Shown here: positions 22,019 to 33,146 of the stretch, one piece after another
Numbering within the stretch: the first letter of the stretch is position 1
Layout of the letters: every line of letters starts with the position of its first letter
Origin: Selaginella tamariscina
Taxonomy: Eukaryota; Streptophyta; Lycopodiopsida; Selaginellales; Selaginellaceae
Length of the DNA: 64,000 nucleotides
Reading direction: 5' to 3'
Assembly: GCA_003024785.1 (NCBI GenBank)
Contig: PUQB01000323.1
Coordinates: forward strand, 124,001 to 188,000
Translations under genes and position numbers: made by a program
The notes under the pieces: model-generated
Seen by the model: only the letters and a program-made list of their open reading frames with translations
What the model was told of the DNA's origin: nothing
Database searches by the model: none

Positions 22019-23141
22019 GTTTGGAAATATATACAAAGAAATTTGCATGAGTCTATGCGGGCTATATAACGTTTTTATGTTATATATATATATATATATA
22101 TATTCTGGACAGGTATGGAACACATATGAAACGGCTTAAAGATCCTGATGGCCACATTGGCTTATTCGTTGAACACTCAGCTCCACTACAGGAGTCTTGT
22201 GGACCAATTCTAGTGCAGGTAGGGTCTAATTCAATATATATAATATTCATATATATATATAATATAGATAGATAGATAGATAGATAGATATAGATATCAA
22301 ATTAAGTATTACACTTTATAGCTGTTTTATGTATATAATAGAATTGAATACCGTATTTACTCTGTTAATGCGAGGTTGGTGTGTATGTGTGCGTGTACGT
22401 GTACGTGTGCTTGTCTATAGAGTTTTACACTATACTACATGCTGAACTTGTTTTGTATAATTTGGACAGTTGCCGCCAAAGTTCAAGTTGAATTTGGAAC
22501 GACTGCGTGAGTTTTTGGAGAATATACCCAAGGGATTTAGGTGGGCAATTGAAGTGCGTGATTCCAGGTTATTTATGTGATGAAGTTTACGAGCTTCTTA
22601 AACATCATAATATCGCTCTTTGCATACATGATCATGAGGATATTCTGGATATGCATCCAAAGGTATCATAATTGTTCAATATTATATATAAAATATAGCA
22701 TTTATTACTTTATTTCTTGTAAGTTTTATATGTATGTTTTCTCAAACAAGCTATCTCCTCTCTCTCTCTTTCGTTTTATACCGAAATCTTGTAGCAACTT
22801 TGTGATACAGTAAAATATTGTTTTTGTGTATCAAGTTCTTATGTATGTGTAGCAACATCTTAAAAGTCTTTTCACAACACACACACACCACACACATTTA
22901 GCAGACGCACATGCATACACATGTTTTGCAGGTGATTACTTCGGATTGGATTATCTAAGGTTCCATGGTAGGAATTATAGGCACATTACAATAGAAAGGA
23001 GCTAGAGGAATATGCTGCTTGGATCCAAGAACAGCTTAGTAAAGGAATTGATGTTTTTGCCTATTTCAAAATGATTTCTGCGGGTATGCTGTTGGAAATG
23101 CACTCACACTACGCGACTTGGTATCATCTACTTCAACGTGA
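21627..23141 (+). CDS. DUF72 (YecE-like TIM-barrel) family protein, four or more exons, frameshifted as read
   Basis: Exon models: 21627-21942, 22113-22218, 22470-22662 and 22932-23141, all GT-AG. Motifs run in family order: FRVGTSGYI, NHWKGVVYPKEYAQKEWF, FDTVEINNTFYRLP, FCYALKYSR, THMKRLKDPDG, CGPILVQLPPKFKLNLERL, FRWAIEVRDS, HNIALCIHDHEDI and ELEEYAAWIQEQLSKG, then FCGYAVGNALTLRDLV before TGA 23139-23141. DUF72/YecE proteins are TIM-barrel-like with no settled biochemical role. Frames break at about 21757 (two bases), 22575, 22951, 22985 and 23070, each a small deletion with homology resuming. The second intron begins directly in a (GT)n(GA)n microsatellite (from 21943). The N-terminus is uncertain. 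Confidence 0.8.
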
Positions 23142-23761
23142 AACCTGTTTTAAGGTGTGTCTATATATATATATTAATATGCTAGCCTAGTTTAAGTGTA
23201 TCTGTCGTAATGCAGATGTATAAAAGAAGATATACATTAATTAAATAATTATGAGGAGCCAGTATATTTTACAGCAGGAATTGTTTGTGTATATTTGATA
23301 TATCCAGTGTCTTATATGCATATACCATTTGTAAATTCTGTATTTTAAAACAATGAAAAAGAACTGAAATTATGTGTGTGTGTGGGTTTGTAATGTTTCA
23401 CACACACATGCATACAAGTTACAGCATCCCATATATACACACATACTTACAGTGCCATATATAATCTGTGTGTATGTGTGTAGTTTATACGGGACATATT
23501 TTATCACAATATATATACATATTTGCCTAACATTATAGACCTCAAAATCGTCATTATATACATGCATATACACAGACGTGCGTGTGTGTCGTTACACGCA
23601 CGCACGCGCTACCGAGTCAGCAGGAGGAAAGCCATGAGAACTCTGGAAAGGGTGCCATTGTAGAGGTCGCATACATAGATAGTTGCCATTGCACTATACA
23701 TAGATGGTTTATTATGTATTATAAGTATTATTAATATTTATAGCATATAATCTATCAGTTT

Positions 23762-23800
<39 letters not shown>

Positions 23801-26032
23801 GAAGAGAGAGAGAGAGAGAGAGAGAGAGTATAAAAACATGTGTTTTCTAAATAGTTGAATGCACTTGTAAAATTTAAAATAAAATATACAACTTATGTGC
23901 ACGCTCAAATTTACACATCACATATCATACAATCTATACCAACATAAAAGTGCACTTAATTTGTGTTACACATTATTGTTTAAGTGTTAATTATGAATTA
24001 TGTAAATCTCTTAAATTATTAATAACCATTTATATATATATATATATATATATAAATTGTATGCGTTTTTAATATCCAATCAATACTGTACATAATATTT
24101 ATTTAATCTTCACTATATATAATATGTGATGTGGTGATGTGGTTAAAATTTACAATGATCAATATTTATTTATGAAACTGCAAATTAAATATTTAAAGAT
24201 CCAGCGTCCCTCTACACCTTGATTATAATTATCTTATTGGTATCTCAAATTTTATAATATGTATTTCAAGAATATCTGCATAGAAAAAGACTTCATTATT
24301 TTCTAAGTTTATATACATGGAGGTATTTAAAAAATGATATAAATAAAATAATTCTTGATGATATATAACAATGCTATGTATATTATATACAAGAGATTGT
24401 TGTAATCGGTGTCCACTAATGCAATTTATTGGTTTATGCTTGGAATCTAGCTTAGAATCTAACTCTTATCTATTTATTTTAGTGTAAGTTTATCCGCTTT
24501 AGCAATCTGTGTATTTGACATGTGTGTAATATCTGAATGAGAACCATACTGTATATAACTGGATAAACATGATTAACTAAATTCCAATAAAATATAATGA
24601 AAGTCTTTTTTTCTATTTAAATAGTCAATTTAGTCTCTATAGTTATTGTTAACACACACACATTAATATTAAAGTGTAAAGTTGATATAATTACTGAGAT
24701 AATCAAATATTAAAATATTAAGAAAACTGACATTCTCCGGCTCCAATATACTTGTTAATATAAATTAAAAAAAAATTCAAGATTCTTTAAACATAAAATT
24801 TTTCCTGGATTGTTCTTTTAATTTAAAATAAATTAATGTATTTAATATATAACATAAATTTAAATTTCAGGTTTCTTTAGGTATTTGTTTTGTTCGGCCG
24901 TTGGACAAAAAATTTAATGTAATTTTTAAATGTTTAATTATATTATTTATAAAAATCTAAAGGCTTTTTGTTTGAACGTGTGACTGTGCCAAAATAATAA
25001 AGAAGTATATTGAATACATGTTTGTGTATATATTCATGTACTTATACATGAACATATACACATGTATATATTCATGTGTACTTATACAACGTATAAGAAC
25101 ATACAACCTGTAGGTATACGTCATTAAAACTAGTGTTTAGATGTTAAAAAGAGTGAAAAATGATTATTAACAATCAAGATCATATAAACTGCTGATAATA
25201 TTGATATTTACGTCCTTGTGTACCATTCATTATATAAGGCATATTATTATCACTTTCCGCTGCGTACAGGTTTAGAATGGTCAACGTTTTTTATAAACCG
25301 ACTGTCATTTTGTCTTATAATGTTTAGATAAGAAATATTGTTCTTAACATTTTTATTATTTAAATGTTTTAATTTAAGATATTGCAATTAAGATTTAAAC
25401 TATTCAATATTCAAAGAATGTGTACTTACAGACTATCACATATCCATTGAATTGACACTAAGTAGTGATAGTTTGATATAATAAAAAGAGAATATATATC
25501 AAATACTTTCATAAATATCTGATTTGGATTGTAGTAATCTTTTAAATAAAGCATATAGTCTCTTGCATTTGCCTTTAAATGTTCTCTGAATAATTAATTT
25601 AAACATGGAAAGTTTCTCTCTCTCTCTCTCTCTTATATATATATATATATATATACATAGTTTATTGCATTTTGCCTTTAAATGTTTAATACCATGGAAA
25701 GTTCTAAATAAATAAATTAAATAAATAATAAAAATGAATAAATTGTGATAAACAGCCCATTTATTTGAAATTGGGAAAAGTATATTCCTGGTTTCACCTT
25801 TCGAAAAGGGTCAACAAGGATCGAACCCAGACACGTGGAAAGCCAGAAATAGTAAACGTCCCGATCGTGTCCAAACCCTAAATGAGTCGTTAACCGACTA
25901 ATCCGCCCGCGATTATTAATTAATCTGCCTAATCTACCCGTTTGCTCTTCCTTCTTCAAAGCCGAAGCGCACCATGTTTTCCGCCGAAACTCCGGGAAAT
26001 CCCATCGTCTCCCCTCGAATCCCACGAATCCC
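23142..26032. other. AT-rich intergenic DNA with microsatellites
   Basis: No gene is seen. It carries complementary GT/AC pairs at 23374-23411 and 23578-23610, (TA)n(GA)n at 23764-23828, (TA)n at 24032-24053, and (CT)n(TA)n at 25615-25655. A minus-strand open frame at 25717-26034 lies over the promoter and leader of the next gene and is not believed. Confidence 0.6.
23764..23828. repeat. Compound (TA)n(GA)n microsatellite
   Basis: Pure TA alternation runs directly into GA alternation with one interruption near 23801. Confidence 0.95.
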
Positions 26033-26040
26033 ATATAAAA
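26033..26040 (+). promoter_or_regulatory. Putative TATA box
   Basis: ATATAAAA lies 55-62 bp upstream of the ATG at 26095. It is followed by a CTTGTT pyrimidine-rich leader repeat (26053-26078), the usual spacing for a plant core promoter. Confidence 0.5.
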
Positions 26041-26094
26041 TCTCTTCTTTCATCTTGTTCTTGTTCTTGTTCTTGTTTCCCGATCTTTAGAGTT

Positions 26095-26454
26095 ATGTGC
26101 GGCTATGTAGCCGAAATCCCTCAAAATCTACACGAGGAGGAAGACGAAGATGAGCGCATTGATGTGTTGGGCAGGATGAAGCGCAGCTCGTATTTCGACC
26201 GGCAAATGTATCTGCACAGCTACAAGTTCAACAGGGAACTTACCCTGTGCGATCGGTTGAAGCGGAGCATGGAGAAAGCCAACCGCAGCATGGGGAAGCT
26301 CAAGAAAGCCGCTTGGGGAGCCATCTGCCGCTATGAATCCTTCTCCTCGCATCGCCCATCTTCGAAATTCGAAGGAATGAAGAAGAAATTCCGGTGCCCA
26401 TCTCAGTTCTTCATTGAATCTCTCAAGCCCAGGTGCATATGTGTTACTTCTTGA
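26095..26454 (+). CDS. Small basic protein of unknown function (119 aa)
   Basis: ATG 26095 is preferred over in-frame codons upstream because a TATA box and CTTGTT-repeat leader lie just before it. The protein begins MCGYVAEIPQNLHEEEDEDE (acidic). A probably helical basic stretch follows (DRQMYLHSYKFNRELTLCDR, LKRSMEKANRSMGKLKKAAW), then a serine-rich and basic tail. It has no signal peptide or membrane segment. The reading frame is uninterrupted, unlike most genes here. I do not recognise the family. GC content and codon use resemble an expressed plant gene, and the next 100 bp contain no further coding sequence. Confidence 0.55.
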   Translation: MCGYVAEIPQNLHEEEDEDERIDVLGRMKRSSYFDRQMYLHSYKFNRELTLCDRLKRSMEKANRSMGKLKKAAWGAICRYESFSSHRPSSKFEGMKKKFRCPSQFFIESLKPRCICVTS

Positions 26455-27573
26455 CGTACCCACAAGCCCGTTTGCGAGTTCTATGAGGTTTCATGTGTAT
26501 TTGTTCTTCCCACAAAGGTATATGAATTGAAAACACTACGTTTCATATATAGATGTGTGTATATATCTTCATATATGGATGAGATGAAGGAGGGCAATGC
26601 ATTGGGTTTTGTATTGTCTGTCTTTGTTGTTTTAGAATCACACTGTTCGAGGTGACAGGTTTCATTGGAGTTTCATAGCCCCGTGAAGTTCTCCGCCTCG
26701 ATACTATATTATACTCGTATGATCTTGACACTTTGTTAAACTAGTTTACACATGTTTACCAAATGTGTCAACATCATTTCTATATGATACAACCTTAAGA
26801 ATGTTAACTACTCTAGTACATGTTTTACACCAATAATATGATTAAAATGTGGTCACTTCAAATACGTAAACAACTGCAGCATCTGTGAATCTGCCTAAGT
26901 TTTCTTCTACACAGAGGTTCTTTTTTCTCTCCTACCTTCCTATGTTGGATGTTGATATTTGATAAAGATTGATGTGTATATAGTCTAGATTACTGTATAT
27001 ATATATATATATATATTATACATATGTGAGGATATGTTATAATACGATAAAAAAAAACGTGTGAGGGACCCAAGTTCGAATCTAACTAGCCAGGTCAGTG
27101 GAACACTTGTTTATATGATGGGTGGCGGAATAATAATACGTATGTTTAAGGTCCCACTCGAATTAACTATGTGTCCCGCCATCATTTAAGTCTTTTGGAT
27201 TTTATATAAGAAATTATTATTATGAGCTTAATGTAAGTAAATAACATGTCTTTTCTAACACGCACGCATAGTGCTGGTACTGAAACCACTGCCAGTCAAT
27301 GAATAAAGTCCCACTCACACATTTGACAATCGTGGTGAATGTATATACGTATATACACATTATACACATGTGTGTCGTATTGTGGCGTTCAAGGCACTTC
27401 TGCATATTCGTAAAATTGATATAGTTAAGTCTTTCAAGGACAAAGAATCAACCTTTGCCTTCAAAATACATGATTCATGACCCACTAGCATATGGGAAAA
27501 CGTTTGTGTGATTCAAGTTAAGTACGTTTCACTACTTAATTTGAATGTATTCAATTTAATGTAATATTATTAC
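26455..27573. other. Intergenic DNA
   Basis: AT-rich, with (TA)n at 26997-27016. A CAAGTTCGAATCTAAC string near 27072 resembles a Pol III B box but has no A box or tRNA fold around it. No gene is seen. Confidence 0.6.
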
Positions 27574-28075
27574 TAAAAGTTAAAAACTCTTAACATGTTT
27601 ACGTTAGGGGTAAAAGTAATCACAATAGTTAAACCCTAAACATGTTTAGGTTAAAAACATAAATTTAAACAGGTTTAGGTTTAAAACATTTAAACATTTA
27701 AGGGTAAATTTAAATGTATACTAAAAAGTTAAGAACTCTAAACATGTTTACGTTAAGGGTAAAAGTAATCACAATAGTTAAAACCCTAAACATGTTTAGG
27801 TTAAAAACATAAATTTAAACAGGTTTAGGTTTAAAACATTTAAACAGTAATATTTTAAGGGTAAAACTAATCACAAATCAATTTAATCACAATAGCTAAG
27901 ACCCTAAGCAGGTTTACGTTAAGGGTAAAATTAATCACAATTAGTTAAAACCCTAAAATTAATCACAATAGATCACATATTTAAGGGTAAAATTAAATGT
28001 ATTACGTTAAGGGTGAAAGTAATCACAATGAAAATTAGGTTTACGTTAGGGTAAAATTAGCTGAGTAGGTTTAAA
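27574..28075. repeat. Tandem and degenerate repeat block with AACCCTAAACATGTTTAGG units
   Basis: Two long units starting at 27574 and 27723 (period about 149 bp) are nearly identical for about 120 bp. Degenerate pieces built of TTTACGTTAAGGGTAAAA, TAATCACAATAG and AAAACCCTAAA continue to 28075. The block abuts the tRNA gene. The AAACCCTAAA string equals the telomere/telobox unit, but it is not a head-to-tail telomeric array. Confidence 0.8.
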
Positions 28076-28081
28076 AACATT

Positions 28082-28153
28082 CGCGCCAGACAGGGTCGAA
28101 CCTGTGACTTTCTGCTTAGGAAACAGACGCTCTATCCACTGAGCTACAGGCGC
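28082..28153 (-). tRNA. tRNA-Arg (anticodon CCU)
   Basis: On the minus strand the cloverleaf folds with acceptor GCGCCTG/CTGGCGC (one T-T mismatch at the sixth pair), D-arm GCTC/GAGC, anticodon stem TCTGT/GCAGA with loop TTCCTAA (anticodon CCT), variable loop AAGTC and T-stem ACAGG/CCTGT. There is no intron. It reads the AGG arginine codon. The T-loop is TTCGAC, six nucleotides instead of seven, because three C are present where plant relatives, as I recall them, have four. This is either a damaged gene or a single-base homopolymer loss. The plant-type A and B boxes are otherwise intact. Confidence 0.9.
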
Positions 28154-28250
28154 TAGCTGTTAATTTTTTTCTGCATCGAACATTCATGTATGATTTTATA
28201 AAGCTTTTGGCGGGATTTTCCAATTTAAATATTTATGAATTCATTCGGTT

Positions 28251-30334
28251 CTAGAAAGACGGAAACCTAGAAACAACGATCCCATCAGTTCCAGTTAAGG
28301 CTCTGTACTTGTCCCTTCTCGTCAAGCTTGTGCATTGGTACCCTAACTCGTGTGCCAGCAGTCCTTGTATGTGATTGGCCACGTCATGGGAGGAAGCGCC
28401 TCCGGTACATGTTTTCTCAACTGGGACTCGATCCAGAAATGTAACCACGTAAGTCGGGAATGGGTTCATGAAGAAGTAGAATGGATCTGCTCCCTTCCAT
28501 GTTCTTGCCGCGGATCCATGGAAATGTGAAACCTTTGCCTCCATAGCCACTGGTACTATTCTATCTGTGAGCTCCTGTAGCATAAACATATATGGCTATA
28601 TAATATATATACAAATATGACCACAGATGGCCTATGTAGACATGTACGTATCTGTACGATAGTATATGTATGTCGTATGTATGTTTACTTGATGTGTGAT
28701 TTTTGTATAGCCAAATAATATAGAAAAGCATGTGTGTGTATCTATGCCTATATTATGTGTATATACACTGTGTGTGTGGATGGTTGTGCATATTTACCGC
28801 AAATAAGGCGCTGAATCTCAACAGGTAGGGAGTCCGACTGTGGTCCCTTCAGGACACACAACAAGGTCCCCACGGCGAATCAGTTTTCCAATATTTGATG
28901 CATCCTGAACTCGGTCCCTTGTCAACCGAACAGTACGTATCGGACTCAGCATCTCCGACAGCCTAAAGTACAAATAACATCGTGTGTATGTGTGCGCGTG
29001 TGTGTGAATACATAACGACCACACGCACGCACGCTACCTAGAGATGGAATATGTAACAGCAGTAACAGGCCGGCGAAGAGCAACCGAGAGAAACACAGGG
29101 TCAAGTAGAGATCGGTGAGTGCAGACAAACATGACCCCAGGCTCCGGTTCTGTACTGCCGCTGCATCCCGCCGGTTGTACGGATCGGCCAGCAGTACGCT
29201 GCGGTGCACGGCCTCGTACAACTATCTTGACCCCGAGCATGCTAAATGCATGGTAAGCAAATCTCATGGGGACGAGAGATCCGACGGCTATCCTGATGGC
29301 AGAGAGTGGAAATCCAATCGGAAGCCAGAGGAATATACAGAGCATTGTGAAGGGTGTGGGGAGCTTTACTAGCCGTCCATCGTGAAAGATGATCGGTGTT
29401 GGAAGCTTGTCGTGTGGTACTGGTGTCTCACTTTGATCCTGTGGCACCAGGTAGGACTCCTGCCAAACAGTTCATGAGTTCCCAGGCAATCCCATATGTA
29501 CACACACACAACACACATATATCAACTACTTCATTTATGATGGCATCTAAAGTTTTGTATTTGCCCTTACCAACCTTTTATTTACCCTTTGCCTATGTAT
29601 ATATATGATAGAAGCATATGTTTGATATCGAACACAAGTGTGTATTAATGAATGTGTACTTACCTCACAGAATCCCATAAATGGATAGTCATTTGGAGAG
29701 TGTCCAATGCCCACATTTGGCGTGGGCATCCCACACATTGACAGTTTGACAGCATTCAGTTTCTTATCACCCACTAGAATCCCATTTGAGTCGCAGAAAC
29801 CTGTTGCTCTCCCTCTGTAGCTCGATATCCCCGTCCCAATCACAAGATTTGCACCAAGGTAGCGCCGTGCAAAGGGCTCAACCATGATCTGTGGAAGCTC
29901 GGTAACAATACATCGGAGTCCGAACGAGGAAAACACATTGAAACTGCTCGGACGTATACGCTCTCCATAGAATTTTGAAAGAACACCTAAAGAATCAGTT
30001 CGATATCGGAAATCTTGAGACCAACAAACGTGGTGAAGATTAGCAGCTTAAGTGATGCTTCAGCTGATACCAAACACCTGAGAATCCATGCTAATGGGGA
30101 GATTAAGAGCAGGATTAGCGCTCTAATGAACCCGCCTGCTTCGAATGCAACAAGCATTAAGAATGGGAATGGAGAGTTCTCAAGCAGGAGGGTCCCCAGG
30201 AAATTCGAGACTACTGATTGGGAAGACCTTCCTGGATGGGATTTGCATTTGGGAATGAGCGGGAAAGGCTGGAGATGGTACTGGATTCTTGTGTGGAATG
30301 CATTTGTTAAGGATTTCAAGATGAAGGGACTCAT
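28251..30334 (-). CDS. Glycerol-3-phosphate acyltransferase, land-plant GPAT family (cutin/suberin type)
   Basis: Exons on the minus strand: 30334-29664, 29459-29038, 28962-28798 and 28574-28251, about 527 aa. The N-terminal HAD-like half contains [46 protein letters not shown] and GRATGFCD. The acyltransferase half contains THRSLLDP (H-x4-D motif), [27 protein letters not shown] and [16 protein letters not shown]. These ER membrane enzymes acylate glycerol 3-phosphate for cutin or suberin. The HAD motif I, normally DxDGT, reads NFLGT here, so phosphatase activity is probably lost, as known for some family members. Frame breaks occur near 29980 and 28838 (one base after PEGTT). The third intron (28963-29037) is 75 nt and mostly GT/AC-rich inverted repeat. 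Hydrophobic helices fit ER membrane location. Confidence 0.9.
28963..29037 (-). other. Short GPAT intron formed of complementary GT/AC tracts
   Basis: On the minus strand the intron begins GTAGCGTGCGTGCGTGTGG, then TCGTTATGTATT, then CACACACACGCGCACACA, and ends TTGTACTTTAG. The two tracts can pair with some G-T wobble. Confidence 0.75.
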
Positions 30335-31864
30335 TTTTCGAGGGGTCGGGATGGGATTCTGGAGATATATATGGGATTGTTTTTTTTTTTTTGTGTAGCT
30401 TTCTTTTGCTATGAATCCTGTGAAATGGTTGTTGTGGAGGGTGGTGTCTTTTTTTATGAACTTTTCAGTAATCATCAGCTAACTTGGTGAAGTTTGGAGT
30501 GGGGATACATTTATAACTTCAACTTGTTGCTATTATCGGAATATACCAGAGTAATATTCGTTGGTTGTTGAGGGTTTAGGAGAAGCACACTATATGTCAA
30601 TGTACTTTACTTGGAACTGCTTGGGTTTACTCGACATACCTGGAGTACTTCTCTTCAACAGTTTGAAAGTTAAAACAAAATTGTCCAATTTAATGTTTTC
30701 TTTTAATACATTTAGCTCTATAACAAGTTATAGTTAGTTCCACCTGCAAACAAGGTTTTTAAGTGTATATCTTTTGTTATATTGTAGTGGACGGTTTGTT
30801 AGGATGACCTGAAAAGTCCAATGCTAAACATATTAACACATGTTAATGTGAATTTATTAACCTGGTTTAATTATTAATATGATTAAGCTTAGTGTTCTTG
30901 TGCGTATATGTGTGTGCACACTCTAATGAAGGTCTTGCAAGAGACATGAACTCTCTACATATATACATATATATAGATGTGTATAAATGTGTGTGTGTGT
31001 GTGAAAAATGATGTTTCTACAGGCTTCTTAGTTAGATGTAATTAAAACAAGACATATAACCTAATAATATGCATTAGGTATTACGTTTTAAAAACTTAAT
31101 GATGTGAATAATTAAACTTAGTTTATCAAAGAAACCCATCTTATACTGTTCTTCAAGTTACAGTGGATGTGAAGTGTTCTTGAGCTTATATATGGACTGA
31201 AATATCTATTTTAATAAATTGTAATAGCTATATTAGTATTCGGTTTATGTCATTCAACCACATACTTAAATAGCATTACAGCAGCTTGTGGAAAATCTAT
31301 ATAGTGTTTCACACTTTTAAGCAGTGATTAAATCTGTAGTCGAAAAATGCTACGGAAATGTTTAATTACTAATCTAATTACTAGTTTACTAATTATTAAT
31401 TTAATTTAATTACTAATCCGTAGCATTTTCTTACTACGGCATATATCACTGCTTTTAAGTGTGAAACCATGTTGAGTATATTAAATTTATTGAAATCATG
31501 ATGCATATTTAATTTTAAGAATAATAAGGTAAAGAAAAAAAAAAGAATATCAAATTTTGAGGTAGCTTAAAGTTATGAATGGCTGGTTATATATATTAAA
31601 ACACACATACATACTTATAGCAATATAAGCAAGTTGAGCTCATTATTTTAAATTACTTAAGTCCTTCAAAGACGATTGATGATGGCATATAATATTGTTC
31701 TTTTCACATTGTAGTATATACTTTGGAATATGTGGTGTGAACCTATAAAACAGAATCACCTCTACTTAGTTTTTATTTACATTCAGTGCTTAATAAACTT
31801 TGTTATAAACCTTGTCAATAAGTATCTGTATAAAGTGTACATAAAACACGCAAATAGACATGCA

Positions 31865-31871
<7 letters not shown>
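30335..31871. other. Intergenic DNA
   Basis: Upstream region of the GPAT gene, then AT-rich DNA with a TTACTAAT-rich imperfect palindrome near 31343-31437 (flanks GTAGCATTTT / AAAATGCTAC). A plus-strand open frame at 30015-30398 is the shadow of the GPAT first exon. Confidence 0.6.
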
Positions 31872-31953
<82 letters not shown>

Positions 31954-32233
31954 TGTAATCCATATGCAAAACTGCAGTTCGCGCGCGAGAGAGAGAGGGA
32001 GAGAAATGGATGTAATCCATATGCATAACTGCAGTTCGCAAGAGAGAGAGAGATGGATGTAATCCATATGCAAAACTGCAGTGTGTGAGAGAGAGAGAGA
32101 TGGATCTAGTCCATATGCAAAACTGCAGTTCATGAGAGAGAGAGAGAGAGAGAGAGATGTAGTCCATATGCAAAACTGCAGTTCACGAGAGAGAGAGAGA
32201 GATGGATGTAATCCATATGCAAAACTGCAGTTG
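31872..32233. repeat. Compound microsatellite-minisatellite: (TA)n(GA)n plus six ATGGATGTAATCCATATGC units
   Basis: (TA)n at 31872-31897 runs into (GA)n at 31897-31948. Six units follow, starting at 31949, 32006, 32053, 32100, 32157 and 32202. Each consists of ATGGATGTAATCCATATGCA, then AAACTGCAGTTC, then a short (GA)n spacer of variable length. ATGGATGTAATCCAT is itself nearly palindromic. The peptide frames crossing it are artefacts of the repeat. Confidence 0.9.
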
Positions 32234-32562
32234 GCAGCAAATGCCATTCACTCACGTACAGGGATGCATATGTAATGTAAGTGTATAGCTATATGGGTGT
32301 ACACCATGCAAGTTCAACTGTTACCTAACATCTGATAAATGATGCCATTTGCTTATAAAAGTCAAATGTATTAGGCCATCATTTTTTTAGCCAAGATAAA
32401 CTATATGATTTCTATATGCAATGTCAGTTTGGTTTAGTAGTTGTGAATTTAAAGTCTTCTTTGTAGGTACTCCATACATGATTGAAAATGTACTTGTATA
32501 CTATATAATTTTTTTTAATATGAATATAAATAGGTTTTACTTCTTTTAAGTGTTGTTTTAAG

Positions 32563-33146
32563 ATGAAGATTGTAGCATTCTTTTTTATTGTATGTTTAAC
32601 AACAATTTATGCTAAACCAATCAAAGTTTGTGCAAGAAATAAAAGCTCCATCTCCTTCTGCTACAGAAATAGTATCAGTTGGGTCAGGTGATGGAAGAAA
32701 TTATGGAAATATTAGAATATTTGAATCACCTGTTACTAAAGCACTTGAATTAATTCAACTTTGCTTGGTTATGCAAGAGGTGTTGCATTTGTAGACTCAA
32801 GGGGTGGCATGTATGAGTTTCAACAATTCTCCATCACCTTGTTTAACACATGTATTGACCAGATTGTTGCTATTGGCCAGGTATAATATGTATTATATTT
32901 AGTTAATTATTATTAAAACATTCATTTTCTGATAGTGTTTTTGTTAATGATTCATACAAAACCTAGTACTAACACTTTCAGAATTTAACACAGATAAAGG
33001 TTACTGAGGTGTCATTTAAACTCCCAGTTATAATAGTTGCAGCTAAAGAACCAAAACTTGGACTGATTAGTGTTGAGGTTATTGACATTAACCAATCTTA
33101 TTCAGTTCTCAAAACCACAGTGGATGTAAGCTGCCCAAGATCTTAA
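32563..33146 (+). CDS. Putative small secreted protein, two or more exons, unassigned family
   Basis: ATG 32563 opens a classic signal peptide (MKIVAFFFIVCLTTIYA). The first exon runs to 32880 (GGCCAG|GTATAA) and the second from 32982 (TTTCAG|AATTTAAC). A frame running from about 32640 reads SVGSGDGRNYGNIRIFESP. Another, shifted near 32763, reads GYARGVAFVDSRGGMYEFQQ. The second exon reads NLTQIKVTEVSFKLPVIIVA and ISVEVIDINQSYSVLKTTVD, ending at TAA 33144-33146 or spliced at GAT|GTAAGC (33129). The signal peptide and later frames are out of register, so at least two indels are present. The beta-strand-like pattern suggests an apoplastic or vacuolar protein. I do not recognise it, and the gene may continue downstream. 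Confidence 0.4.

Noticed and set aside
25717-26034. 105-codon minus-strand frame
   Set aside because: It overlaps the TATA box and leader of the small plus-strand gene and shows no domain.
27050-27200. tRNA-derived SINE suggested by CAAGTTCGAATCTAAC
   Set aside because: No A box, no 3' tail repeat and no target duplication visible.
27574-28075. Interstitial telomere array
   Set aside because: AAACCCTAA strings are separated by other sequence and not head-to-tail repeated.
29115-29372. Plus-strand frame inside the GPAT region
   Set aside because: Antisense shadow of conserved GPAT coding sequence.
31949-32233. CRISPR-like regularly spaced repeats
   Set aside because: Spacers are only GA runs and the host is a plant; it is a minisatellite.
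31783-32247. Ser/Leu-rich minus-strand frames across 31.8-32.2 kb
   Set aside because: They are translations of GA microsatellite and minisatellite units, with no unique protein sequence.
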